Of a stretch of DNA of 64,000 nucleotides, positions 1 to 15,178 are shown piece after piece. The notes under the pieces were generated by a model, which searched no databases, had not been told where the DNA came from, and saw only the letters and a program-made list of their open reading frames with translations. The stretch is from Kuschelorhynchus macadamiae (lineage: Eukaryota; Arthropoda; Insecta; Coleoptera; Curculionidae). A program made the position numbers and the translations under genes. The stretch's first letter is position 1, and every line of letters starts with the position of its first letter. The DNA is taken from assembly GCA_030620095.1 (NCBI GenBank), contig JAUTXW010003831.1, positions 368,001 through 432,000 on the forward strand. Reading direction: 5' to 3'.

Positions 1-615
<615 letters not shown>

Positions 616-654
616 TTAAGATCTTTTTTCTTCCTTCCAGTCCAAAAATGTATT

Positions 655-1069
655 ACCCTTAAAGAGTGTATAACCGAAGTCGTTAAAGTATGGAGTGAAA
701 ATAGCTCTCGGAAAACTACCAAAAACTGCTTTTCTAAAGCAGGTTTTACTCAAAAAATTGACGAATGGGAAGAAGAAGACGAAATAAATCTCGCTGCCTT
801 AAAAAGACAACGGGGTATTCTACAAAAAACTGCTACCGTCGACGCAGATTTTTTACTTGAAGATGTTTCTTAGAAATCGATGATGATACGATAGATCTTC
901 TAGCTGACAAAGACATAATTGACGATATAAAAAGTATAGAAGATCATGAAGAAGCAACTGAAATCACGGAATGTCCTGCTAAATTTTGAAAATGAAATAA
1001 GAAATGCATTTGACATTGTGCGAATTACTCTCAGGGGCCAGGAAAGTGTACCTGATCAAATCTTCATGC

Positions 1070-1072
<3 letters not shown>
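655..1072 (+). pseudogene. pogo/Tigger-like transposase relic (C-terminal part)
   Basis: Translation gives a run starting ECITEVVKVWSENSSRKTTK and continuing NCFSKAGF, the pattern seen at the end of the DDE domain of pogo/Tigger/jerky-type transposases (W...T..NCF.KAGF). An acidic tail follows, including EIDDDTIDLLADKDIIDDIK. Reading it through needs frame changes near 872 and 990, and there are in-frame stops, so it is dead. No catalytic DDE residues are present because only the distal part survives. It runs straight into (TA)n at 1075. The assignment rests on motif similarity only. Confidence 0.6.
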
Positions 1073-1386
<314 letters not shown>

Positions 1387-1557
1387 ATAAAAATAGTAGG
1401 AAAAATTATCGCGACAAGAACCAGTATATAGTAAAATGATTTTTTTAGGGATAACCGCTAAATCAATGAAATTTGGCCAACTGTAGACACGTGTGTCTGA
1501 CTTAGGGCCTTTATCAACACAGTCAACTAGTTGGTACAACCAGCGCGAAAATAAGTG

Positions 1558-1649
1558 CACAAAACCACACCAGAGTCAACAACAGGAACAAAACCAACAT
1601 TTGTGGTTACTAAGAGAACATCCGAAATCTTCGCCGGACTTTACTAGAA

Positions 1650-1693
<44 letters not shown>

Positions 1694-2257
1694 ATTTAAA
1701 CTTATGGCGCCATGTTTTTAGGGTTGTTGATAAACTGGAATTGGACAAATATATTTTTTTGTATATAAAATAAAGAAATTGCAAAAATATACTCTTGATT
1801 TATTAAAATCACAGAATAACATAATACAAAATTAATATTTATACAATAACATAATAAAATAAACATATCATATATTTGACCAATTAAATTGAATAAAAAA
1901 CAACTTACTTCCAAGAACTAAATGCACAATAGTTGTATATGCAATATTAATATATTTTAATGGATGGCGTATATCGTATTAAAAGTCAAAGATCAATGAT
2001 ATGTAAATATTGGAATTTTTAAAATTAAATAATTTAGTACTATATTACTTACATTCATATTTGCGTATTTTATTTATATCGTCTACCACTTTTTCAGAGG
2101 TATTACGTAATGTTTATTATTGAATATTATATATGAATATAATGAAATGTAAAAACTCTGTGTTTTCTCAATTCCGTCGGTTTGTCTGTCTGTATGTCTC
2201 TCTCCGCGGCATAGCTAAAAAACTGTTTACCCGATTAAAAAATTAAGAATTATATGG
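1558..2257. repeat. Second copy of the tandem duplication
   Basis: Matches bases 1-615 with an offset of about 1557 at its start. It contains 1692-1844, which is absent from the first copy, so it is the more complete one. A short (TA)n tract lies at 1651-1691. The copies part at 2257, where this one continues into the internally repetitive element and the first one enters the pogo relic. Confidence 0.9.
1651..1691. repeat. (TA)n microsatellite
   Basis: Short TA tract at the position equivalent to 94-207 of the other duplicate. The two copies therefore differ strongly in tract length. Confidence 0.95.
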
Positions 2258-3095
2258 GTATGACCTGGTAACAGGTCATACCCATATGACCCATATACCC
2301 ATAACATATACCCATAACAAATACAACTAAAAACTACTTATTCAACGTACCTGAAATTTTTCACGAAAATCAAGTATTATGAAGGAATCAACTAGTAAAG
2401 TTTTGGTACCAATCCAAGATGGCGAAATAAAATGATGGGTTGATAAAATTGTGGTACGAATTTAAGATGACAGAACAAAATGGCGGCCAAATAAAATGTT
2501 TGTAATAGGTTTTACATATCTTCTTGTCTTAGCGTCCCTAGATGCCAAAAAACATGCTTTCTCAATTCTTTCGGTGTGCCTGTCGGTCTGTCTGTGTGTC
2601 TGTTCGCGGCATAGCTATAAAACTGCTTACGTGATTCACTTTATACTTTGGTCATACATTGAGGATCATCTGGGTATGACTTGGTAACATTTTGGTACGA
2701 ATTCTAATAAAATATTTAATAAATCTGCCCGAAAAACTACTTATAAGATTAATTTTAAACTTTGTGTAAGCCTATAGAGATAAAGTAGTAAAACTGTAGT
2801 ACGAAATGATGATGGCGGAACAAAATGACGGCCAAATGAAATGTTAAAAAAAATTAAAGTAAAAAATCTTTTTATTCAGTTGATTTCAAATTTTGCACAA
2901 AAATTAGGTTACATAGGGATAAGCTGGTAAGAATTTAACATCATAATCAGTGTAAAAACTACTCATTCAATGTATTTTAAATTATGCCCAAAAATTAAAT
3001 ACTAAATGACTATGTGTAGAACTAAATTAGATCACACTCCACTATATATAATAAAAGGAAAGATTCATAACGAGGGAAGATCGGGGTAAAGGAAA
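2145..3095 (+). repeat. Internally repetitive dispersed element, copy 1
   Basis: Starts with a TTTTCTCAATTCCGTCGG-like block and short GTCT repeats, then carries degenerate units. Each unit has an AT-rich part and a block like CAAGATGGCGGAACAAAATG followed by GCGGCC (clear instances near 2406, 2466 and 2805). It ends near 3068-3095 with a GAGGGAAG...GGGTAAAGGAAA motif. Related copies lie at 22.4-23.6 kb, 25.75-26.0 kb, 53.9-54.9 kb (reverse) and 56.16-56.68 kb (reverse). No coding capacity was recognised, and no class is assigned. Confidence 0.7.
2252..2287. repeat. Perfect 16-bp inverted repeat, 4-nt loop
   Basis: Arms 2252-2267 and 2272-2287 are exact reverse complements around a GTAA loop. 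The arm sequence is the same TATGACCTGG block found once, without inversion, in other copies of the family. This points to a local inversion or template-switch event rather than a conserved terminator. Confidence 0.9.
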
Positions 3096-3485
3096 TTCAA
3101 CGATATTTTGTTTTTGGATATGTATCATTATGTATGTGGAAACCAATACTTATTGCATGTTTTTATTTCGCTTTTATTTGGTTTGTTAAGTTTTAGAAAA
3201 ATATACAGATGGGTCATTCTTTTACTTCGGATCTTTTGGCGACACCGTATTGTAAAATTGTATATTTTTTATTTATGCTACACCCATATTTTTTTTTGAT
3301 ATTATTAATGAAATATTGTAAAAACATTTTTAAGTAATTTAGAGCCCCCTATCGTCCAAACGGTTAAACTCAGTACGAAATAATTTCCACTTTCCATTTT
3401 ATCTTTTTTCAAAATGTATTAATGCCATTTTGACGGTTTAGCCGAAAATGTCAAAATTCGAATTCCGTCCATAGGGCTTCTACTG

Positions 3486-4187
3486 GATCAAAATGACAAT
3501 ATCAACATGCTCTTATTCTACAAGGCGTTTTTCCGTTCTATATTGGACTACTCTAGTATTATGAAGCAGTCGCTCAAACACATTTAGAGAAACTAGAAAT
3601 AATAAAAAATATATGTATTAGTTCAAAGTTATTCTTGGATAACTCAGCATAAAGAACATATTTATAGTAATAATTTTCTACCCTATTTTCAGTTAAACTA
3701 TACAGTCTTTGACAATAATCCTAAAGTAATGAATACAAATAATTACAATGAAAATCCTACAATACAAGCGACTACCTGGCAAAAGAACTAATACAAAGTT
3801 TGGGAGGGGATCCAGACCACAGGCTACGTGCTTGTAAACACATATGGAAATCTGAAAAAATATGATCAGAGTTGTCTATTTAGATTGGATTAGAGCCCAT
3901 GTGGGTATTCCTGAAAATGAGCTGGTTGACAAGGCAGCCAAAGATGTTACAGTCGGTGGTTTGGAACCTTATTTTCGAATTCCATATACTGACGTAATTG
4001 GTATAGCAAGAGAAAAAATGAAAAAGACTGGCAAGTTCAGTTTACCAACTCAGATAAAGAAATCCAAAATAAAAATAATTTTCCCTTTTTATGCAAATTG
4101 TACGTACAGTGAAATGGGAGATTTGGAACATTATTTTAAGTTGCCTATATTTAATTTAACAACAATTAACAATACAAATACCATTTA
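3486..4187 (+). pseudogene. LINE relic: RT thumb region and RNase H end
   Basis: Near 3510 the translation reads MLLFYKAFFRSILDYSS, typical of the region after the RT palm in LINEs of the I/Jockey group. At 3886-3955 an open frame reads LDWIRAHVGIPENELVDKAA, matching the end of an RNase H domain (W.PAHVGI..NE..D..AK). The open frame covers 3862-4187 (108 codons), but upstream parts are interrupted by stops and deletions. It is a 5'-truncated, decayed copy; the clade is uncertain. Confidence 0.75.
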
Positions 4188-4365
4188 ATTTAAATTATAT
4201 GTTGTCTTTAAATAATTTACAAGGATATAGATTTCTGTATCAATTTATAATTGAGGCAAAATTAAAATCGTAAATCATAACTAAGTTAATTAGACTTAAA
4301 TTAGAAATATAGATTGAAAAACAAAAGAAAACAAAAAAAGGAATAGTAGCTATAGAAAAAGATAA

Positions 4366-5132
<767 letters not shown>

Positions 5133-5599
5133 TGTGTCTACTTAAGTTCTCTACATATGGGAAACTTTTTTATTAGTAGATTTACGGAAAAAAGTTACTC
5201 TTTATAAAAAGTTCTGCTTTCTGCCAAAATAATATTAAAATATTCAAACTTGGGATTGCATATACAGGGTGGTCAAAAATTCCAAAAAATCAAAATTGAG
5301 TCAAGAGAAAAGTACCTGTAATTTTTATTTTATAGCAAAATGTAATACAAAATCTTACTTAGAATAAAAAAACATATCTAGCACTAGATTTGTTGCTTCC
5401 TATCTGAAATCACTTCTTAAGGAATGTAAAACTTTGGCTTCTTACTGGCAAGTCCAGTTTCTTAGTTTTGTTCCTACGTACATACCATCAAAATTTCCTT
5501 ATTTATCGATTGTTGATAATGGCATTGTCGCTGCCATTGTCAACCACAATATTGTATTACTTTATTGAAACATCAGTTTGAATATTATATTAAAAAGAA

Positions 5600-5815
5600 A
5601 TGCCGCTGAAATTAAGCAAAGAAGATAAAATTGAAATAATTTTAATTGTCGGAGAAAATTGTAAAACATTTCGAGAAGCTGCAGACATTTTTAACAACAG
5701 ACGCCCCGATAAAATCATACATTTCACAACAGTGGGGAATATTCTAACTAAATTCAAAACTTTTGGAAATGTAGAAAATAACTTCACTAATTTTAATTCT
5801 AATAAACATTACATG
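5600..5815 (+). pseudogene. Inverted duplicate of the mariner transposase N-terminus
   Basis: An open frame starting MPLKLSKEDKIEIILIVGEN is the mirror copy of the transposase start read on the other strand from 6916. It stops after about 72 codons, where the inverted arm ends. It has only the N-terminal helix-turn-helix-like part and no catalytic domain. Confidence 0.75.
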
Positions 5816-5887
5816 TAAATAACTTAATTAACAATAAAACTAACTGTTCCGTCACTGCACATTTGCCTCAACATATCTACCATCTCT

Positions 5888-6916
5888 TTACATACAGGTA
5901 ACCGTTCTTACAGAAAATTCTCTTAAAACGTTTCTAATCAAGGCAGGCGTTATGGCCTGTATCTCTTCGCTAATTACCCTCTCCAAATGATCAACATTCT
6001 GAAATGGCCACTTTAGATACACTTTCTCTTTTAAGTAGCCCCAAAAGAAATAATCAAGAGGGTTCAAGTCCGGAGATCTAGATGACCAGAAAATATCAGA
6101 ATACCTGTCGATTACTCGTCCATTAAAGATACAATTTAAGTATTGTCTTACATCCCTTGCTCCGTGTTATGGTGCGCCATCCTGCTGGTACCATATTTGG
6201 AACCTCTCATTTATGGGTAGTTCATGAATAAAATCGTACAAGTAAGTATTTAGAAAATCCAAGTAGCATTGACTATTTAAATTATGTCGAAAAAAAAACT
6301 GGTCCAATTACTCTATCTTTATAAATTCCGCACCACACATTTGTTTTGAATGAATACTGATCACGAGTTTGTATAACAAAATTAAACCAACGACAGTTTT
6401 GCGAACTTACAGTCCCATTGGAAGTAAACGTTGCTTCATCGGTAAAAATATTGCGTCTTGCTATAAGGCAGGATCATCTTCTAGCTCCCCTTGAATCAGG
6501 CAGCAAAACTCGAACCGTCGCTCAAAGTCTCCTGGTCTCAAGGTATGTATAAATTTTGGTTTGTAAGGAAAACTGTTTTCTTTCAATATTTTTGAAACTG
6601 TATCTTTACCTACGTTATTTGGCAATGTTACTGACCTTTTGCGTAGGGACTTTTTAGGGTCTTCTATCACGGAGAGCATTACTTGATTTGTAGTTTCGTC
6701 ATTCGCAACCATTGACCTCCGTTTCTTGTTAAACTTATTTTCTACATTTCCAAAAGTCTTGATTTTAGTTAGAATATTCCCCACTGTTGTGAAATTTATA
6801 ATTTTATCGGGGTGTCTGTTGTTAAAAATGTCTGGAGCTTCTCGAAATGTTTTATAATTTTCTCCGACAATTAAAATTATTTCAATTTTATTTTCTTTGC
6901 TTAATTTCAGCGGCAT
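5888..6916 (-). pseudogene. mariner-like transposase pseudogene
   Basis: Starts MPLKLSKENKIEIILIVGEN at 6916 and is open for 151 codons. It then needs frame changes near 6466 and 6290 and meets an in-frame stop near 6169. Across frames the family pattern is plain: FTDEATFTSNG (first catalytic Asp), W..QQDGAP (second), then SSRSPDLNPLDYFFWGYLK. The stop falls just after QQDGAP, in the motif holding the second catalytic Asp. The reading frame ends at 5888-5890. Related to the insect mariner-type group with a PDL.PLD..WG signature; not active. Confidence 0.85.
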
Positions 6917-7366
6917 TTCTTTTTACTATAATATTCAAACTGATGTTTCAATAAAGTAATACAATATTGTGGTTGACAATGGCAGTGACAATGCCATTAT
7001 CAACAATCGATAAATAAGGAAATTTTGCTGGTATGTAGGTAGGAACAAAAGTAAGAAAGTGGACTTGCCCTTAAGAAACCAAAGTTTTACATTCCTAAAG
7101 AAGTGATTTTAGATAGGAAGAAACGAATCTAGTGCTAGATATGTTTTTTTATTCTAAGTAAGATTTTGTATTACATTTTGCTATAAAGTAAAAATTAAAG
7201 GTACTTTTCTCTTGAGTCAATTTCGATTTTTTGGAATTTTCGACCACCCTGTATATGCAATCTCAAGTTTGAATATTTTAATATTATTTTGGCAGAAAGC
7301 AGAACTTTTTATAAAGAGTAATTTTTACTAATAAAAAAGTTTCCCATATGTAGCGAACTTAAGTAG

Positions 7367-8405
<1,039 letters not shown>

Positions 8406-9612
8406 TAACCGACTTCAAAAAACGAGGAGGTTCTCAATCGACCTGTATGTATTTTTTTTTGTTCGCGCATATTGTCTAAACGGTTTGGCCGATTTTGATG
8501 AGTTAAATGCCAAATTGTAGAGGACGTTTCTTTGGGGTCCAATATATTTTGCTTTGAAATTCGTTTACTCGTTTTTTTGTAATAATAATATAAAAAAACA
8601 CAGGTATAAAGGTAGAGTTATATAATTAAATTTGCATTTTTTTTAAATACCCTTTTAAAACTAAAGCAGTGGGGTGTGTAATAGACATACAACCCCATTT
8701 GCTAAAAGGTATCTCTTTTGCTATCACTTTATTAATTTTATGTATACAGGGTGCCCATGAAAATGTGCAATCCCAAAATCTAGATTATTCTACTTGACAT
8801 TTTTGAAAATTGAACATTCTGTATAATTAAAACGTTATTAACCGTTATTAACCGTTACTACCCTCATTATAATTTTTAAACGACTTCAAAAAAGGAGGAG
8901 GTTACCAGTTTGACCCTATGTATTTTTTTACGATTGTACATCGATTACCCCGCAATTTGGATGAAATTTTCAGGGGCTATTCAGGATATTACTGGAGTGG
9001 TCCCATAGCAAGCATATTAAAAAAATGTTATAAATGGCGGAATGGCGGTCATTTTGTTGTTTTTTTTTATGTCTATACATTGAATACTTCGCGATGGTTT
9101 GACTAATTTAGATTAAATATTCAGGGGATATTCAGAATAATGCCGGAGTGATCCCATAGCAGGAATACTAAAGAAATGTTAAAAATGGCGGAATAGCGCC
9201 ATTTTGTTTTTTGCCTCAAGATATATTGATATTGCAAGAAGTGTTATAATATTCTACTCTCGCGTCTCGATACCATACGTTCACCATTGTATCAGGAAAA
9301 AATATTATGTAGTGGACCATTTGTTAAATCTGATTTTTATAACAAAACTCGTATTGATAAAACTAAAAACGATGAAGTAAAAATTTGTATAAAAAAAAAA
9401 TGAAACCGGCGTTAAACTTATTCTTAATTATTTAATTAATTACACAAATATAACCATGTATTCAGTCAGTTCGGTGTTGTAATGTCTAATACTACTCGTA
9501 TAAGGTCGTACTGACTTGGTTTGGCGCCGACTTCACCCAGTAAAATTCTTAAGGTGGAATAAAATATTATTTTCCACTTTTAAGTGCATTTTTTTGAAGT
9601 CGGTTTTATTTT
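8406..9612. mobile_element. MITE-like element with ACCGACTTCAAAAAA ends
   Basis: Left end near 8408 and right end near 9598-9612 are inverted copies of AACCGACTTCAAAAAA. A partial restart of the same terminus lies near 8879. The interior has blocks such as AAATGGCGGAATGGCGG. The terminal region near 9395-9600 matches 29800-29905 in inverted order. A mariner-type TATACAGGGTG end is embedded near 8747. No coding sequence. Class unassigned. Confidence 0.55.
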
Positions 9613-9784
9613 TTTATAAACATTTTGATTTACTACACAGTAGTTGGAAAAGCTCTTAAAACTTAAACTCTTAAAACTACTAACTACTTTTTGGCAAATG
9701 TAGTTTTACTTCTAAATAGTTAAAATATTTTTTTCGTAAGTAGTTAAGAGTTATACTCCACTATTTTTTCATAATTATACATTC

Positions 9785-9990
9785 TTGTTAAGAAATCATC
9801 GTTCTTGGGATTAGAATTCAGTGTTTAGATCTCGTGCAGTAAAGATCCTTAAAGATGCCTCGTGCAATCGAAGGCGAAACGTCGGATAGTAATTCCAATT
9901 TGACACGGTCTAATCTCAATCTCAAAAAACCATGATTTCTTAATAGACCAAAGCCGTGAAAGCTTCCGTTCTATGTTATACATTCTCGTA
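9785..9990 (+). mobile_element. PLE family B terminal fragment
   Basis: Matches the ends at 62.38-62.52 kb and 63.69-63.84 kb, including GATGCCTCGTGCAATCGAAG followed by GCGAAACGTC, and AAAGCCGTGAAAGCTTCCG. It keeps a hammerhead-like layout, but the conserved CTGAAGA box reads TTAAAGA here. No coding part remains. Confidence 0.75.
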
Positions 9991-10084
9991 TTTAAACTTC
10001 AGGAAATAATTAACTGGAAACATAAAGCCGTTTTCATTTTTTTTTTAAAAATCATCGCTACTTACTAATCTCACACGCCACAAT

Positions 10085-10559
10085 ACATATATATTAATCA
10101 ACCACCCTCAGTGCACCACCGTTAGACGTCCAATTCACAAACTTAGCGTCTTCTTTAGCGTCGTCCCACCCCTACCGCTCCCGAAAAATCTCCCCGAAAT
10201 CCGGCAACCTCGCGTCGTCGATCCCGAATGCGCGAGAATCCCATTTCATCTAGTAGTATCGATGTCTCGCGGTCTTTAAACAGGTCGGGTACGCTGCCAA
10301 GTTTTGTGATAGGTCTGACAACACAGCGGGTGAATAGACATTAGACACTGAATCTGCGGCAGAATTTGGTGTTTTCGGGGGTTTTTTGACTTTCTCGGGG
10401 GGCGACATGGGCAGTTTGTGAGACATTGTGTAGCGACGGTATATCGGGTGTATTGTACCGAGTGTCAGCTTTGATATTTTTCTTGTTAAGTGGTCTTTTA
10501 GTGAGGGTTGTACGAACGGATCAAAAGCGCCTCACGCACCCCTTCTAATTGTGATTTTT
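10085..10559 (+). promoter_or_regulatory. GC/CpG-rich island, candidate promoter and non-coding first exon
   Basis: This ~475-bp stretch is much richer in G+C and in CpG than its surroundings and shows no repeat elsewhere in the window. It has no open frame of useful length. It ends at GTAAGT (10560-10565), a strong splice-donor match. A TCAGT initiator-like site lies near 10108. The combination fits a host promoter plus 5'-UTR exon read on the plus strand, with downstream exons outside or unrecognised. This is inference; a decayed GC-rich element is possible. Confidence 0.4.
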
Positions 10560-10565
10560 GTAAGT

Positions 10566-12747
10566 ATATCCGTTCATATTTGCGAAAAATTGTTTTTCTG
10601 CTTAAAATGAATAGCCGGGCAATTTGTAGAAATATAGTTTTATTGAATATTTTTAGTGTAAACCAAAATATGAGTTATAGTAAATAAGGGTTAAAAAGGA
10701 CGTAGTCCTGCGCGCCTTAGAAAGCAGAAAGTTGAACATAATATTATGTTCGATTTCATTAAGGTTTTTGTAACATCTTCCGCAGTTTTTACGTCTTTTT
10801 ATAGAATTGTTTTCAAACGTTTGCCGACATTATTAGTAAAAACCTTTTGGCCTGTCAAATCTTGGGTTGGAAAAGTCTTAATTTGCGGTTGCGCACTATT
10901 TCGGAAAAGCATGGACTCGCGACGTATGTTATTTTAGATTCTGTTTTTTTTTCTTAATTTTATTGAATGTGTAAATAAAATCGTACATACTTTATGGATG
11001 ACCTTAAAGCACGAAACAAAATAGCTAAAGTGATTTATAATTCACAGTATTTATTTAATATCATAAGAAAAAGCACTAATCATTCTGATTTAAATATTTT
11101 TTCAGTGGGGTTGCTTCCTTTTTAACGCAAAATGTTAGTAGCAAATATTTTTCCAATAATGTTTCTTATAGCGACTTTTCGATTGTTATTTTAGTTTTTA
11201 AATGATATAATTTTAAACAATAGTACCTAAAAGTGCCACTTCTAAATGCTTCGGTTTAAAAATCGGTTAAAAAAATATGCGACTTAGAAGATTCCGATAT
11301 TATAAGCGCAGCGAATTCTGTAGTAGTTATACTTCCCACTAAACAAATCTTGATATCAGAATAGGCTATGTAACGTTTCATTAAACTGCAGATATATGTT
11401 TCAAAAATGCTTATGAAACTGAAATTGTCCTACCTCAGAAAAGTTTTGATGAAACGTCTCAGTACTTGAAAATACTGATCCGCCTGAACGGAGACTCGCA
11501 TCCAAAGCCGGGTATTTTACCACCGAGCTGGGAAACTCATGTCAGACAATCAATAAAATTTGTTTATACTCCGCGGAATTAAACGACGAACCAATTTTTT
11601 GTAAGAGTTTATAGGGGAAAATAAGTTAGCACCCTTAGCCTTTGAGTTGATTTTAAATATCATAATTTTTTTAATTTCAATAATCCAAAATCGATATTTT
11701 TCTACTTGTTATAGTGAGGACCTACAAATTAGAATGTTTTTGGAACATTTTTTAAACATATTTGTGGAATGTTACATTTTTATAATATATCTACAGATTC
11801 GAAACGTTTTAGGAATGTTTCATAGTAGTGGGTTGCGCCATAAAAGTTTAAATTAAATACTAGGAGAAAATAAAAGGAACTCTGAGTCTGTCTGCTTTGC
11901 TAACAAGCCGTTTTCGTTTCATATTTTCCTTGGAAAATACTACAGTCTTTTTGGATTTATACCTCGGCATTATGAGTAAGTAATGAGTAAGTAGTAAGTA
12001 CTCCATAAAATTGACAGATTTAGTCCAACCACCAAGTTTCAAGTTTGGTTCGTATGGTTTTCTAGGCTTTTCTGCCATACGAATTGCATCATTTGCTTTA
12101 CTTTTGATTTCGTACTCTTCCTGGTCACTCACCTCCAGATTCAGTAATAAGGATTAAAAGCTAGATTTAAACCCTAGTCCACATAGCTACAAGTTTGTAA
12201 GTAACAAGAAAATGTTTATAAGTTTGCTAAAAAATCAAAGTATTATCGTTTCCCAAAACTACAATTAGATATTTATTTCATACTTGTAACGAAACTTGTA
12301 ACTAACAGGCAAGCATTCACTAATTTACAAGACATTCATTTCTCAACGACCAAGAATTCACTTGTTGGCTTTCTTGTTGGTAACAAGTGTAGTGAGCAAA
12401 TTATAAGTAGCACTTGTTAGCACTATTGATTTTGTTAGCTAACTGGTTCGGTGTTGGTTGGTGGGTAGTTGGTTTTACAAGGGTGAAAAGGCAAAATGTG
12501 GTGTAGTAGTTGATCCTCGTGAGAACACGTTATTAAAAGGTATCGCTTGCCATATACAATTTTTATATGGAGATTAGTGGAAGCGCGTTAAATAAACGTA
12601 TGCTCATACTTATAATAGGGACCGAGATAGGACTATGTTCAAAAAGGGACAAGATATGATTCAAGATAATCAATTTATCATTGTTCTTGGTATTATAGTT
12701 ATGATAGTTACAAAAGTATTAAAATCGCTCTTTACATAAATCAAAGC

Positions 12748-12750
<3 letters not shown>
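10566..12750. other. AT-rich stretch, nothing recognisable
   Basis: If the GTAAGT at 10560 is used, this would be intron. Short ORFs such as 11860-12132 (minus, 90 codons) have no recognisable domain and are not supported as genes. Confidence 0.5.
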
Positions 12751-12803
<53 letters not shown>

Positions 12804-12807
12804 TATA
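12751..12807. repeat. (TA)n microsatellite
   Basis: TA tract ending exactly at the left terminus of the mariner element. It supplies the TA target site. Confidence 0.97.
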
Positions 12808-15178
12808 CAGGGTGTCTATTTTAGGGTATACGACTATTACTATCTCATAAACGGCGAGAGATACGATCCTTTATGGAGCACGTTAATAATCCGTTTATAA
12901 ATTTTTAATTTTTTTCTTTGTTCCTAAAATACCGGGGATTTTGCAAAAATTGCCCAATATTATTTTATTAAATATCTGAAAAAGTTTGTACTTTAGAAAT
13001 AAGTTTTATGCACCACCTACTTAGTTTAATATTATCTACAAAAGGGTACCCTCAGATTTTTAATCCGACGTTTCGTCCACCGGTCATCACCATCAATTTT
13101 TTTTTAAATACGGATCTGCATACATCATAACACATCATCATACACTAAGAAGTTTCGTACTGTTATAGTCATCTTCATGTTTCCTTTTTCTAGTATGGCA
13201 CTGGATTTTCACTGAAAGAATGGGCTTCTTCATAAACATCTTTATTTAAAGTGGATTTTGGAAAATACAATTAAAGTTTTTTTCGGTTCATCACAAACGA
13301 AATTACATTTAAATACCTACTAATATTAAAACGGTTTAAGTTTTAAAATTAATTACTTACACAATAAAATAACAAGTAACAATTAGAAATGTTGGAAAAC
13401 ACTCGCTAGCATTTTTAATAACTCTTTTCTGAATATTTTTAAGCTCTCTTGGTGTTATTTTATCACATGCCAACTGAATTCTTAGATTAAGATCATCTAA
13501 ATTTGCAGGAGTCGTTAAATATAGCAAGTCCTTTATGTATCCCCATATGGAAAAATCAATTGGAGTTAGGTTCGGGGAACGAGGTGACCAATTAATAGGA
13601 CCGTTATTACCAATCCAGTGGTTAGGTTTAAAATTATTAAAGAATCGGGTACAGCGACCCTAATGATGCGCTATAGCACCATCTTGTTGAAAAAACTCAA
13701 AATTTCTAGGCACAGTTAAGGGCAGGTTTTCTAACTTCTTTTGGAAGTCATTTGTCAAGCAAGTCAAGTACATATCACCAGTTAAATGATCCTCAAAGAA
13801 GTAGCGACCACAACTGTAGAATCCAAAATTCATAACCAAACGTTAATCCCGAACCTTTCTTGAAAAGCCGTTTCTTTAAAAAAATGTTGGTTTCCTTGTG
13901 TCCAGCGGTAATGAATATTACGGTTAAACCAATCATTATTACAAAATCGGCTCTCGTCTGATCACAATATTTTCTCGCAAATATCAGAATCAAGCCTATG
14001 TTTTCGGAGAATCCATCTACAGAAAATTCGCCTTTTATGGAAATCTGTTAGCCTTAGATGTTGCATTTTTCGGCAACGATAGTTTCTAAATTTGTGCTGA
14101 CGTAAAAACTTTTTGGACAATTCTTTGTTAACACCGGTTTCTTTCTCAATTTCTCCCAGGGATACCTCTTGATTGTCATGATTTTTATAATTTACGAAGG
14201 CTGAAACAATATTTAAATTAAAAGGTGCCAATTTTTACACCAAAGAGGGCTTACCTAATACATTTACTTCACCAACTTCTTCTTAGGCTGTTACAGTAGG
14301 AGTATGGCTTTGCTTTTTATGTAAAGATTCATGTAAATTGTGTAAATTCTTTCGAGATACATTTGATGGTACAGTTGAGCTGCATTATCTGCGTTACGCA
14401 TGGATCTCGCATAAACAAACAGCATATCTACTTTCTCGTCATTTGAGTAATCTATATTATTTTAGTTATTCAACAACAGACCAATAATTATCACCAAATT
14501 AAAATTATTTGGCAAATGTATTATTTGACGGTTGCTCAGTTATAACAATGCGCATTATCAATTCAACTGTTTTTTCACAGCCGCTTTACTGTAAGTAATT
14601 CATTTTAAAACTCACACCATTTTAATATTAGTAGGTGTTTAATTGTAATTTCGTTTGTGATAAACCGTAAAAAATTTTATTTGTTTTCCGAGATCCACAT
14701 TATTAAACAAAGATATTTATGAGGAAGCCCATTCTTTCAGTGAAAATCCTGAGCCGTACTAGAAAAAGAAAACATGAAGATGAATATAACAATACGAAAC
14801 GTCGGTAAAAATGTTCTTGGTGTATGTTGATGTATTAACTATAAATTGTTCTTCAAGAAAATAAAATAAAAAATGCAGATCCGTATTAAAAAAAAATTGA
14901 TGGTGTTGGACGGTAAACGAAACGTCAGAACATTAAAGTAAGTAAGTGATGTAAAAACTTTTTTTTAAAGTACAAACTTTTTGAGATATTTAACAAAATA
15001 ATTTTGGGCAATTTTTGTAAAATCCCCGGTATTGCACGAACAAAGAAAGAAATTAAAAATCTATAAACGGATTATTAACGTACTCCATAAAGGGCGCTTT
15101 TTCTCTTACTTAACCAACATCGTTTCTCTTGCCGTTTAGGAGATAGCAATAATAGTGGTATACCCTAAAATAGACACC

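Larger units (their letters stand above)
5265..7251 (-). mobile_element. Tc1/mariner-superfamily element with ~540-bp inverted repeats
   Basis: The ends are CAGGGTGGTCAAAAATTCC and its inverse, each flanked by TA (5263-5264, 7252-7253), as expected for this superfamily. The arms extend inward to about 5808 and 6735, far beyond the usual short mariner repeats. They include the first ~70 codons of the transposase in both orientations, so the element appears to have been converted partly into a palindrome. Confidence 0.8.

Noticed and set aside
2496..2687. ORF with a Ser-Val-Cys-Leu repeat (also near 54765-55064)
   Set aside because: The pattern comes from GTCT microsatellite sequence inside the dispersed repeat.
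11860..12132. 90-codon minus-strand ORF
   Set aside because: No recognisable domain, no splice or repeat context that supports it, and a length expected by chance.
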